NCBI RefSeq assembly: GCF_002482975.1
Contig: NZ_DLHA01000057.1
Coordinates: forward strand, 1 to 64,000
Length of the DNA stretch: 64,000 nucleotides
Direction of reading: 5' to 3'
Origin: Flavobacterium sp. UBA7680
GTDB taxonomy: Bacteria; Bacteroidota; Bacteroidia; Flavobacteriales; Flavobacteriaceae
In this document: piece by piece, positions 26,216-36,800 of the stretch
How the letters are laid out: each line of letters begins with the position of its first letter
How positions within the stretch are numbered: position 1 is the stretch's first letter
Translations under genes and position numbers: made by a program
The notes under the pieces: model-generated
The model's input: only the letters and a program-made list of their open reading frames with translations
The model's database searches: none
What the model was told of the DNA's origin: nothing

Positions 26216-28180
26216 TTATATTCTTTTTAATACTATTTTTTCGTTTTGATTGGCTAACATTTTCTGATAAAGATTTTTCAATCCTTCATATTGATCTGCT
26301 TCAAAAACGCTATTCTTGATAATTTTTGAGCAGCTAATTTGTATTCTGTCTTCGACATTTACAATATCTAAAACAAAAACGATCTCTTTATTTTCTGATG
26401 AAATCTGAATAGGTTTGGGCATTGATTCTATTTTATAGCCCACAGGAATTTCTAAGTTTATAATAATTTTCTCCTCTGAAGGATAACCAAAATAAATGGG
26501 CAATACTCTCTTTTCCTGATTAAATGGATTTTTAGTTTTGGTTAAAAACAATAAAGGATTTAAAAATATCTTATCATTGATAATCTCCGATTGATTTTCT
26601 GCCGTGAAAGAAAAACTTTCTAAAACGGGTTCTGCAAGATTTGTTTTTTTATTTTCTATTTTATAATCTGATATCTGCAGGTTTCCTAATTCTTCTTCTA
26701 ACTTTTCAAGATAAGTTTCTTCATTTTTATTGTCATTTTCTACCCTAAAAACATATGCTTCATAATTCGTTCTCTGAATTCTGGTTTTACCACTCATTTT
26801 TCCTAAACCATCCATTTTTACCAGAACGTTGGTATATTCTTTAGATAAGTTTAGCGGTATTAAATCAATTTCCTGTGAAGTGCCGTCTTTTTTGATCAGT
26901 CTTCCTTTCCAGTTTAATAGATTCAGTGGTAATATATCTGGTGAAGTGAGTTTGTGAGACGCATCTAAAAGAATTTGCTTTCCATCAATTTCAGCAGCAG
27001 CAATAACATAGTTAAAACCTGTTTTTGTGGGATAAACAGGTATGCCGTTTTCAATCGTGCTTACCAAAACCGGATTTGCTTCTATCCCTGCTACTTTTAG
27101 CATATTTATCAATATAAAATTGATTTCGGCAACATTCCCAATCTGGTCTTTATAGGCTTGTATAATACCTTTATCTGTGTGGTAACCTTTTTCTCCATTC
27201 CAGTTCATTTTATTTTGGAGAAATTTAAAAATGATATCTAATTTTTCTTTTTCAGATTCAACGTTTACAACTAAACGTTCTACATCTTCGGCCAGAAATT
27301 CTTTTTCTTTTAATTCTTTTCCAAAACTTTCACTTTTGTAAATGATATTCACCACGTCCTGCCAAGGATCTGCAGACTCTACAAAGGGCACATTTTGAAG
27401 TTTTTTCCCTTGTAATTCGTTATGTATGGAGCTGAGATAATTATCTATATTGTCGATATAATTTTCTTCAAAGAGTGCCGGAATAGTATCGGCTTTATAA
27501 GTATTATTGATTACTTTAAAAATCATCCCATATATTTCTTTACTTTCTGTGAGATGAGATTCATTTTCTATTTTATTAAATCCTATTAACAATGTTTTGT
27601 AAATATAAAACTCCGGGATTTCTGTTTTATATTCGGCATAATTAACTGGTATATTAAACTGAAAATCAAAATCCGGAAGCCGAACTAACATTTCTGTTTT
27701 TAAAATGTATTTAAACTCTATTATTGAGCCTTCTTTTACATTAGGAAAAGTAATGGACGCTTCGTTCCAGTATTTATTTTTTTTTGCCTTAAAACTTCCT
27801 TCGCTTTTTAATGGTGTTTTTGCAATTACGCCGTTTTCAAGATTGTATGTTACTGCATCTAAAAATTTAACTGTATCATCATTCAAACCATCATAACCCA
27901 CATAATACGGAACTTTTTGATTTGCCCAGCTTAAACCATTCTTTTTATAAATTTTGATTTTTATTTCGTAAACATTATTCGAAATAAAACCTGCTGACGG
28001 GGTATGAGTAAAAAAAGTCCTTCCTTTTTTAAATAAAATAGCAGCGGATGCGCTGCTATCTTTGGGATGTACTTTTTCTTCAAGTTCAGCAATAGTTACT
28101 TTTCCTAACTCGTAGTTTTGAGATTGTACTTTTACAATAAAAAGGAAAAATAAAATAAATACTGAACTTGAAAATTTCAT
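26216..28180 (-). CDS. DUF3857/transglutaminase-like protein, inactive-type paralogue
   Basis: This 654-residue protein is closely similar along its length to the downstream gene (for example ELGKVTIAELEEKVHPKDSS against QLGKVTVAELQEKVHPIDSS), so the two arose by tandem duplication. Signal peptide at 1-20. Its transglutaminase core has the same GNVAEIN, FNYVIA and LLDAS pattern, lacking both the nucleophile Cys and the His. It is separated by one base from both neighbours and must be translated from the same message. Confidence 0.85.
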   Translation of the reverse strand: MKFSSSVFILFFLFIVKVQSQNYELGKVTIAELEEKVHPKDSSASAAILFKKGRTFFTHTPSAGFISNNVYEIKIKIYKKNGLSWANQKVPYYVGYDGLNDDTVKFLDAVTYNLENGVIAKTPLKSEGSFKAKKNKYWNEASITFPNVKEGSIIEFKYILKTEMLVRLPDFDFQFNIPVNYAEYKTEIPEFYIYKTLLIGFNKIENESHLTESKEIYGMIFKVINNTYKADTIPALFEENYIDNIDNYLSSIHNELQGKKLQNVPFVESADPWQDVVNIIYKSESFGKELKEKEFLAEDVERLVVNVESEKEKLDIIFKFLQNKMNWNGEKGYHTDKGIIQAYKDQIGNVAEINFILINMLKVAGIEANPVLVSTIENGIPVYPTKTGFNYVIAAAEIDGKQILLDASHKLTSPDILPLNLLNWKGRLIKKDGTSQEIDLIPLNLSKEYTNVLVKMDGLGKMSGKTRIQRTNYEAYVFRVENDNKNEETYLEKLEEELGNLQISDYKIENKKTNLAEPVLESFSFTAENQSEIINDKIFLNPLLFLTKTKNPFNQEKRVLPIYFGYPSEEKIIINLEIPVGYKIESMPKPIQISSENKEIVFVLDIVNVEDRIQISCSKIIKNSVFEADQYEGLKNLYQKMLANQNEKIVLKRI

Positions 28181-28181
28181 A

Positions 28182-30191
28182 TTAGATTCTTTTTAAAACT
28201 ATTTTTTCAGTCTCTTTTGCTACCATTGCTTTGTAGTATTCTTTTAGCATTTCGTATTTTTCAGCAGATACAATTGCTTCGTTGATTTGATGTATAACCG
28301 ATAATTGTAAAAAATTACCATTAGCAGCTATATTAAATTTAAAAGCACCAAGGTTATCTTCCATAGTTATAGCAGCCGGAGCAGGTAAAGTTTCAACTGC
28401 AAAACCATCAGGAATTTGAATTGTGATATTGTATTTGTCAGCAAATGGATAACTAAAATCTACAGGATATTCTCTAACTTCTTGTGTAAATTTGTTCTTA
28501 TCTTCTGTAAAAAAGAGCATCGGGTTCACATAAATCTTATCTGCAATAATTTCACATAAATTTCCTCCTGCAAAAGAATATGTTTCAATTAAAGGTAATA
28601 AAACGTCTTTTTCATTTGTTTTAGAATACTCGCTGATTTCAATTTTATTATTTAGATTTTCAAGTTTTTCAAGATATTCTTCTTCCTTGAAACTACTAAT
28701 ATTATCTCTAGCAATCATTGCATTATAATCTGTATATTGTCTTCTGGTTTTTCCTGTAATTTTTCCTTCTGCATCAATTGCATAATTCATAAATACGTTA
28801 TCGCCTGAGACTTTTTGCGGCATTAAATCAATCTGCTCAGAACTTCCGTCTTTTCTAATCAAACGACCATTCCAGTTTAATGTTCTTAATGGAAGGATAT
28901 TAGGAGTTGAAAATTTATCTGTAGCGTCAAGTAAAACACTTCCATTTGGAGTTTCTACTGCCGCAATAACATAATTAAACGCAGTTCTGTTAGGAAATAA
29001 TGGAATTCCATTGTCACGTGTACTTACTAAAACTGGGTTTGCTGTTAGCTCCGCATAACGTAACATTGCAGTAAGCATCAGATTTATATCTGCAATGTTT
29101 CCCGTTTTTTCTTTGTATGCCTTTTTAACACCATTATCACAGCTATATCCATAATAATCGTTCCATTTTACATTAGATTTCACATGATTAAAAATAGCCC
29201 ATATTTTTTCTTCAGGCGTTTTTAAACCTGTAAGCAATTTTTTCAAATCATCTTCAAAATAGCCTGTTTTATTTAATTCTGGGCCAAAATCTTCATAGTC
29301 ATAAATTGTTTTCGCAACAGAATTCCAATCTGATGAAAATGATTTAATTGGACTATGCGGATATTTTGTCATTGATAATTCCTGGCTCAAACTGACAGTG
29401 TAATTATCAATATTATTAATAAAGTTTTCATCTTTTAATGCCGGTAGATTTTCTGCAATATATGTTGTTCTTGTTTCTAAAAAGTCTAATTTCTCTTGTG
29501 ATGTACTTGCACTAACAACTCCGTTTTTACCTTCTCTATAGGTGTAAGAAATAGATCTATTTATTTTCTCCTCACTTATTTTTGGACTGATAAATCCTTT
29601 AAAACTATTATTATAAACAAAATATTCAGGAACATTCATTCTAAATTCTGAATAATTCACAGGGATCTGATTCTGAAAATACCAATCCCGTGGACTTCCA
29701 ATACTACAGTTTTTTATTATATAACGAAATTCAACAATAGAACCTTCCTTAACATTTGGCATTGTAAATACTTTTTGAGACCAATATTTATTAATTACTT
29801 TTTCAAATTCACCCTCACTTTTTAATTTTGTTTTCTCGACCTTTCCATTAATCAAGTTATATGTTACAGCATCATTCACAAAAACTTTCTCTTTTGTGCC
29901 GTTGCCCGCTGTATAATATCTTACTTTTTTTGTTGCCCAGTCATATCCTTCTTTTTTATAAATTTTAATTTTAACGGATACTTCTAACTGTGTTGTAAAA
30001 CCATGATCTTCATCATAATCAAAAGTATTTTCGCCTTTTTCAAAGAGTATTGCTGCGACTGCTGATGTATCTTTTGGATGTTGTTTTTGTTTTAGTTCTT
30101 CTATAGAAACTTTTCCTAATTTAAATTCCTGCGCATTTATTTTTGAAATAAACAACAATAGAATTGCCAGGCTAAAAATCTTGATTTTCAT
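28182..30191 (-). CDS. DUF3857/transglutaminase-like protein, inactive-type paralogue
   Basis: This 669-residue third member has a signal peptide (1-20, cleavage near INAQ) and the same domain order. The core reads GNIADIN in place of GDC-type sequence and FNYVIA in place of the His motif; LLDAT is kept. It is more distant from the two downstream copies than they are from each other. It lies 20 bp after the active-type paralogue and 1 bp before the next one. Confidence 0.85.
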   Translation of the reverse strand: MKIKIFSLAILLLFISKINAQEFKLGKVSIEELKQKQHPKDTSAVAAILFEKGENTFDYDEDHGFTTQLEVSVKIKIYKKEGYDWATKKVRYYTAGNGTKEKVFVNDAVTYNLINGKVEKTKLKSEGEFEKVINKYWSQKVFTMPNVKEGSIVEFRYIIKNCSIGSPRDWYFQNQIPVNYSEFRMNVPEYFVYNNSFKGFISPKISEEKINRSISYTYREGKNGVVSASTSQEKLDFLETRTTYIAENLPALKDENFINNIDNYTVSLSQELSMTKYPHSPIKSFSSDWNSVAKTIYDYEDFGPELNKTGYFEDDLKKLLTGLKTPEEKIWAIFNHVKSNVKWNDYYGYSCDNGVKKAYKEKTGNIADINLMLTAMLRYAELTANPVLVSTRDNGIPLFPNRTAFNYVIAAVETPNGSVLLDATDKFSTPNILPLRTLNWNGRLIRKDGSSEQIDLMPQKVSGDNVFMNYAIDAEGKITGKTRRQYTDYNAMIARDNISSFKEEEYLEKLENLNNKIEISEYSKTNEKDVLLPLIETYSFAGGNLCEIIADKIYVNPMLFFTEDKNKFTQEVREYPVDFSYPFADKYNITIQIPDGFAVETLPAPAAITMEDNLGAFKFNIAANGNFLQLSVIHQINEAIVSAEKYEMLKEYYKAMVAKETEKIVLKRI

Positions 30192-30211
30192 TATTTTATT
30201 TTTGATTTTGG

Positions 30212-32119
30212 TTAGTTTTTATTTAATATAATTTTTGCATTGTCATTTCTTGACACCTGCTCTATAAAAAGACGATATTCATCATATTCTTTGTTTGAAT
30301 ATTTCCCTTTATTGACAAACATGGAGCGTTTGTAAATCAGTTTATTGTTGTCTTTTTTGATAATTTCGGTTTTGTATTCTCCAAATTTCCCTTTTAATTC
30401 AAAGTTTGAAGGCAGAAATTCTATTGAAAATCCAGCTGGAAGATTGATCTCGATTTCATCTGTGTCTAAATATCCGCGCTGAATTTGAAATGGATTTTTA
30501 CGGTTTCTGATTCGTTTTATACTTCCTGTATATTGATTAAAAGCATCAACCACAAACATCATTTTAGTTCCCGAAAGTGTTCCGTAATTTGATGCGTTAA
30601 TCTGAGCATCTTCAGTAAAACGAACATTTTCCTTATCGTTTGTAAAAGTTATTTTGCCTAATTTCAAATTATTGATATTATCCCAATACTCTTTGTAATG
30701 TTCTTCTTTTTCATTTGGCTGCATGGTTTCAACTCTTGACTTTGAAGCGTATTGACTTCCTTGAGATGCAATTTTTAAAACACCCGAAAAATTTCCGTTT
30801 TCATCGATTGTATAAGTTCCTTTTCCTTCCTGCGTATTTCCTTTATCATCGTAAATTTTAGTACGAACAATTTCTCCTCCTTCAGGTTTTACTACTAAAA
30901 CATCACGATCATCTGTAAAAATCCCTTGATATCCAAAAGGATCATCCTGACTTGTACATTCTAACCAGATATAATTATTTCCATTTGGAACGGCAAGAAT
31001 CATATGATTGCCCTGCATCGAAACGAAATCTGACTGAATATCTAATTTATAACGATCTCCGTATAAAATAGTATTATAAGATGGTACGTCTACAACCTCC
31101 AGAAGTGCTTTTGTATAATTTGATAATGCTTTACAATCTCCATATCCTAAACGATCGACATCGCTAGCAAACATGGGTTTCCATCCTCCGATACCAACTG
31201 CAATATTTACGTATCTTGATTTTTTTTGAACATAATCGTAAATAATTTTTGCTTTCTTAACAGGATCTTTTTCGTCTCCAACAAGTGCTTTTATTTTTAC
31301 TTTAGTTTCATCTGGTAAAACAGTAGTTCCGTTTAAGATTTTCTCTCCGTACCATTTTCCAAATGCTTCCCATGTAGTAGCTTTTCCGTCAACTCCTTCT
31401 AAGTGAAAATTTTCTAATCCCATCATGACTTTAGGAAAAAGTTCCCCGTAAGACGGACTCAAATCTTCTTGTTTCTGAGCCACAATATTTGTTGCTATGT
31501 AACTTAAATTCGTATCTGTATCTGTCGTTTTTTTAATATTGAAACCATCAAATCTGAACTCTTTCTTTTTAAATCCCAATTCTTTAGGAAAAGTAACATT
31601 CAAAACACATTTCTCTACGCTTAGATTATAAGCGCTCAGGAAATACCATTGTGGTATAAAAGCTGTATTTGAAGTTTCTGTTTCACAAGTATAAACAACT
31701 GTAAAAGGATATGAGATGGGAGTATAATCTAAATAAAGTACCCTATTATCTGAAAACAGCGTACTGCCGCTAACTGCACTCTGATCTCTAAAATCTTTTT
31801 TCCTGATCTTTTTTATTTCATTTCCTAATGCATCATAAACTATAGCTTCTATATTTTTTATTGAAGTAGTTTTATCATAATGCGCATAAGCATCAATATC
31901 ATTTAAACCTTTTTCATTTAAGACAGAAACCACTCTTTGGGTTTTAATATTCATGCTTCTTTGTGAAGCAATAACAATATCCATCTGATCTAATCGAACA
32001 ACGGCATTAGCACTTTGTTTAAGACTATCAGCAATAAATAGGGTAGAATAATTAGTCTTCTGAGCAGAAGAAATAAGGGAAAATAAGATAAAAAAAAGCC
32101 TAAAACAGGTAGATTTCAT
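30212..32119 (-). CDS. DUF3857/transglutaminase-like protein with intact Cys and His
   Basis: This 635-residue first gene of the array has a signal peptide (1-19) and DUF3857, transglutaminase-like and C-terminal beta domains. Unlike its three neighbours it keeps the nucleophile in GYGDCKALSNY (Cys329) and His372 in GNHMILAV. The third position is Glu387 in WLECTSQ rather than the usual Asp. It could therefore be a cysteine peptidase, amidase or crosslinking enzyme in the periplasm. The substrate is unknown. It lies 64 bp after dtd and leads the four-gene cluster. Confidence 0.85.
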   Translation of the reverse strand: MKSTCFRLFFILFSLISSAQKTNYSTLFIADSLKQSANAVVRLDQMDIVIASQRSMNIKTQRVVSVLNEKGLNDIDAYAHYDKTTSIKNIEAIVYDALGNEIKKIRKKDFRDQSAVSGSTLFSDNRVLYLDYTPISYPFTVVYTCETETSNTAFIPQWYFLSAYNLSVEKCVLNVTFPKELGFKKKEFRFDGFNIKKTTDTDTNLSYIATNIVAQKQEDLSPSYGELFPKVMMGLENFHLEGVDGKATTWEAFGKWYGEKILNGTTVLPDETKVKIKALVGDEKDPVKKAKIIYDYVQKKSRYVNIAVGIGGWKPMFASDVDRLGYGDCKALSNYTKALLEVVDVPSYNTILYGDRYKLDIQSDFVSMQGNHMILAVPNGNNYIWLECTSQDDPFGYQGIFTDDRDVLVVKPEGGEIVRTKIYDDKGNTQEGKGTYTIDENGNFSGVLKIASQGSQYASKSRVETMQPNEKEEHYKEYWDNINNLKLGKITFTNDKENVRFTEDAQINASNYGTLSGTKMMFVVDAFNQYTGSIKRIRNRKNPFQIQRGYLDTDEIEINLPAGFSIEFLPSNFELKGKFGEYKTEIIKKDNNKLIYKRSMFVNKGKYSNKEYDEYRLFIEQVSRNDNAKIILNKN

Positions 32120-32183
32120 TAGTCAGTAATTTCGTCAAATATATATTATTTTTAGAAATTCTTAACATTTGTTGAGTTTATTT

Positions 32184-32636
32184 TTACTCTCTGTTTTTGC
32201 TATCGATTAGGATCGTTACAGGGCCGTCATTTAATAAACTGACTTTCATATCAGCGCCAAAAATTCCGGTTTGTACTTTCTTGTCAAACTCTTTTTCTAA
32301 AGCTTTTACAAAGTTCTCGTACATAGGAATTGCAAATTCAGGTTTGGAAGCTTTTATGTAAGATGGACGGTTTCCTTTTTTTGTAGAAGCATGAAGTGTA
32401 AATTGGCTGACAACAATAATTTCACCGTCGATATCCTGAACCGAGCAGTTCATCACATCATTTTCGTCACCAAAAATTCTCATTTTTATAATTTTTCCAG
32501 CAAGCCAGTCAATGTCTTCCTGAGTATCGGCATCCTCAATTCCAACTAATACTAATAATCCTTTTTTAATGTCTGCTGTTTTTTGGCCATCAACGGTTAC
32601 TGATGCCTCGGAAACTCTTTGTACGACTACTTTCAT
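32184..32636 (-). CDS. dtd: D-aminoacyl-tRNA deacylase
   Basis: This 150-residue Dtd removes D-amino acids (and Gly from tRNA-Ala) mischarged on tRNA. Both active-site motifs are present: SQFTL in the middle (VVSQFTLHAST) and NDGPVTILID near the C-terminus, the latter matching the cross-subunit Gly-cisPro motif. Start MKVVVQRVSEASVTVDG is canonical. It lies between rsgA and the DUF3857 array on the minus strand. Confidence 0.96.
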   Translation of the reverse strand: MKVVVQRVSEASVTVDGQKTADIKKGLLVLVGIEDADTQEDIDWLAGKIIKMRIFGDENDVMNCSVQDIDGEIIVVSQFTLHASTKKGNRPSYIKASKPEFAIPMYENFVKALEKEFDKKVQTGIFGADMKVSLLNDGPVTILIDSKNRE

Positions 32637-32783
32637 TATTACAAAAGGTGGTTTTATGCCACAGATAAAAGGATTAAACAGATTTTAAATTCTAGCGTTA
32701 GATGCACTGCTGTGCATCTCTACATTTGAATATTGTCATGATTTTTTGTTTGGAATTTGGAATTTGAAAAAATTGGAATTTAA

Positions 32784-33761
32784 TTATTTTCTCGTTTCGT
32801 CACTCGCTGCACGATCATCACCATAAATATCAGTGCGGTAATGTTCTTCATCGCCTTCTAATATTTTAAGATAACTATTGTAACGTGACCATGCAATTTC
32901 GTCTTTTTCTAAAGCTGCTTTTATAGCGCAATGCGGTTCTTCTTTATGGAGACAATTATTAAACTTGCACTGATCTTTTAGTTTGAAGAATTCCGGAAAA
33001 TAACCGCTGATTTCTGATGGTTCCATATCGACGATTCCGAAACCTTTAATTCCAGGTGTATCGATGATTCTTGCATCAAAAGATAAATCATACATTTCGG
33101 CAAAAGTTGTTGTATGCTGTCCTTGTTTACTTTGTTCTGAAATTACAGTTGTTTTTAAATGCAGACTTGGTTCCATAGCATTTACCAAAGTCGATTTTCC
33201 AACTCCAGAATGTCCGGAAAACATACTTACTTTTCCAACCATCATTTCTTTAAGTTGGTCAACTCCTTTATTTTCTGTTGATGAAATTCTAAGGCATTTA
33301 TATCCAATTTCGGTATAAATGTGCTGTAAGTAAAGCTGATCGTCTAAAGTTTGTTCGTTTAGCGTATCGATTTTATTGAAAATTAAAACCGCTTCAATTC
33401 CGTATGCTTCTGCAGTAACTAGAAAACGATCAATAAAACTTGTTGTAGTTGGTGGATTATCAATAGTAATCAGTAAAAAAACCTGATCAATATTTGATGC
33501 AATAATATGAATCTGTTTAGATAAGTTAACCGATTTACGAACGATGTAATTTTTTCTTTCGTGAATTTTATGAATCGTTCCTGTTAAGGCATCCGAAGTT
33601 TCTTCTAATTCATAATCGACAATATCGCCTACAGCAATTGGGTTGGTACTTTTAATACCTTTCATTCTGAATTTCCCTTTCATACGGCACTCAATAAAAT
33701 CACCTTTTTCAGATTTTACGGTGTACCAGCTTCCTGTAGATTTATATACGATTCCTGTCAT
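32784..33761 (-). CDS. rsgA: Ribosome small-subunit GTPase RsgA
   Basis: This 325-residue circularly permuted GTPase checks late 30S maturation. The order is an N-terminal OB fold (1-75), G4 FNKID (128-132), G1 GHSGVGKST (183-191), then G3 DTPGIKGFG (about 238-246), which is the permuted order of this family. The C-terminal zinc finger residues are in CKFNNCLHKEEPHC. It is the first gene of the rsgA-dtd-DUF3857 block. Confidence 0.96.
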   Translation of the reverse strand: MTGIVYKSTGSWYTVKSEKGDFIECRMKGKFRMKGIKSTNPIAVGDIVDYELEETSDALTGTIHKIHERKNYIVRKSVNLSKQIHIIASNIDQVFLLITIDNPPTTTSFIDRFLVTAEAYGIEAVLIFNKIDTLNEQTLDDQLYLQHIYTEIGYKCLRISSTENKGVDQLKEMMVGKVSMFSGHSGVGKSTLVNAMEPSLHLKTTVISEQSKQGQHTTTFAEMYDLSFDARIIDTPGIKGFGIVDMEPSEISGYFPEFFKLKDQCKFNNCLHKEEPHCAIKAALEKDEIAWSRYNSYLKILEGDEEHYRTDIYGDDRAASDETRK

Positions 33762-33899
33762 TCAAATTTTAGATTTCTGATTTTAGATTTTAGATTGCTC
33801 TTAAAACTAAAAATTTTAAAAGGCAAAATTACGTTTTTAGAATTGAACAACGCAACTTCGCCTTTTAAATTTAAAATCTCTAATCTGAATTTATGAATC

Positions 33900-36800
33900 T
33901 TACCAATTGATTTCAGCTAAAACTTCATTCTCTTTAACTTTTCCAAGCTGAATTGTTTTTAAAGTTCTGGATGTTTTTCCAGCCTTAGTTGTATAAATTT
34001 CAACCATAATTGTAGCTGGGCCATTTTCAGTTAATTCTGTTTCTCCAAAATAATTGGTTTTAATTTGATATTTCCCTTTCACCGCATTTCGAATTATATA
34101 TTGTTCCGGGCCATAACCTTCTGTAAAATCTTTAGAAAATCTTCCTCCAATTTGTGTTGAAGTATGGCTGTAGTAACATTCTTCGTTTGTTGGTTCAATA
34201 ACATGCAAGTCTAAATCGACATCCATTTGGTTCCAGTTCATGATAATTCGAATATCAACCGGCATTTTTGCAAGATATTTTTTATCAAGTTTTCCTGTTT
34301 TCAAACCTGAATGTTCTCTCATCAAACGGTTTATATCCATTAAAATAATATCTTCCACACCTTCATACTGGCCGTCCATTTCTCCATAATAATTCACTTC
34401 CAAAGCTTTAACTAATTGATCAAAAGATTGCTGATATTTCCCTGCATCTTCCAGCGTCAATGCATAATCTCTTAAACTTTGCGGTTCGTGAGCCCTCCAT
34501 TTTGCAACTTGTTTTGCTGTAAACACCGCATCATCATAATCTTTCCATTGGCGTAAAGTATAAGTCAGCGTTTTATACAATTGATGGTTTTCTAAACCTA
34601 AATCGGCAATATTACTGATAATCAATAATGCTTTTTTAACATCTCCCTGATTGTAGAAAAAATGTGCCACATCAAAATAAAAACTTGGGTTTCTTTCCTG
34701 TGCTTTTCTTAATTCTAAATACAAATCGTATTGTTTTTCTTTTGGAGCTTTTGCCAAAGCTTTTAAATACAATCGGTCTGGATTCCAACTTTTTGTTTGG
34801 ACAACTCCACTATTTGAAGACTGCTTTTTCGTTGTTATTATAATAACTCCATTTGCCCCTTTGCTGCCATAAGCAGCAATTCTCGAAGCATCTTTCAAAA
34901 CATCTACGGTATCGATATCATCTGACTTTAAATCGGCGAATTCACCCTCATAAAACTGACCATCAACTATAATTAAAGGCTTTTTTGAATCTCCGGCTAA
35001 ATATCCCTGATCTAGATTTGAATCTTGTGGAATATATTTATTTTTTGAGATGTCTTCTGAAATAGCACCAACAACATCAGATTTTTTTTGAGTTCCATAT
35101 CCTACTACAACTGTTTCTTCTAATTTAGCAGCATTTGTCTCTCTTTGTATTACTTCACTTCCAACTTTTTTATCTTTTAATTCAGTAATCACCGGCATAT
35201 CTTCCGTAAATTCTTCTTTTTTCACAACCACAGGTGGGGCAAATTTAACCTGATTAGCTTGAGGTGTAGATGATACAGGAGCAGCATTATATACATTATT
35301 ATCTTCCTCAATAACCATTGCTGCTGGAGCTGCTCCAATCGGTTCGTCTATTGTTAAAACAGCATCTGGATCTCCTTTTATAGTTTCACTTCCAATTGTT
35401 ATATCCCCATCTCTGCCTCTTGCCCCTGACGGTGGTGGAGGCGGTGGCGGTAAAACTTGTCCTTTGTGTTTATACTTAGATGCAATTTTCTGTCCTTTAT
35501 ATTTTATATTCTTTTTCCACCAAACATCTAATCCATTAAAATAACTTTCTATATTGTCCCAATTACTTTTTTGCTGAGCCAAATTAGTATCGTGTTCCTG
35601 TTTTTTAATTCTGTCAAATTCTGCACGTAATTCTGCCGGTGGAATAATATCATACGAAATATAATCGCGGATATTTTCTAAAACAATCAACGAAGTATTT
35701 TTAGTAATGATACCGTACTTTTTGCCCAAAAGTTCAATTTCGTCAGCATTTTTAGCATATTCAAAATCAAGATTTGCTATTTTTTTCTGTGCCCAAAGTT
35801 TTTCAATATTTACATCGTTCGTGTTTTGAACCGCACCATCAAGCGAAATTTTTCTTTCTAAAACAGCTTCATTATTATATCCAAATAATAATGTAATCTC
35901 ATTTTTTGGATTTAAAGAAATTCCCGAAAAACTAAAATTTCCTGAAACCGAAGTTCCTTCTATCGGAAACAAATCAGTTATCGTTAAATTTTCTTTTATT
36001 CCTAAAAATTTCAAATTTGTATTTGTCAATTTATCCAAAGCGATTTCAGTATTGATTTGATTTAAATTGATAAAATTGCCGCCAGTCTGCATTGCTGAAT
36101 AATTCAGAAAAGCAAAATCAGCAGAAACTGAAGAAGTGATAGTATAAATTGTTTTTTTAGTTTTAGGAAGAAGATTTTCACTCAAAGAAGATAGTCCATC
36201 AGTAAAAAACAAATACTCAGCCTGACCCGTAAAGTTGAGCTGCGAAAAACGAGTTCCTCCATCGTATTTTGTTTTCTCTAAAACTGCTTTTAAAGCATCC
36301 CAATTACCGTTAGAAACAATATATTCTTGTTGTTTATCAAAAGTATAATTCAAAAAGTACACCGTAACTTTTGTGTTTTTTATTTTCTGAAAATACGCAT
36401 CCAGCAAATTCAATTCTTTCTTTATATCTCTATTTTGACAGCTCAAAGAATTATCCCAAATTAAACCAATCGAAGCTGGTATTTTTTTAACTGTTTTATT
36501 TCCTTCGATAAAAGTATTTCCATAAAAGTAATGTTGTCCGCCAACATCCTGCATCAAAATACTTGGAATGCTTTGCTGTATTGGAATTTTAAGTACAATT
36601 TTTTCTGCAGGCTGGTAATTTTCTTTTTTAACAGAAGCCTGAAAAGCTTGATTCCATTTTGAAAAGACAATTTCGTTTCCTGAATTTTCAGTAACGGTTG
36701 GTGCTGTTGAAGTTCCTAAAACCGAAACATTAATTTCAAACTGATCTAATTTTTTCGGAAAACGACTTACCAATTGATATGCCAGATTATCTTTATCAAA

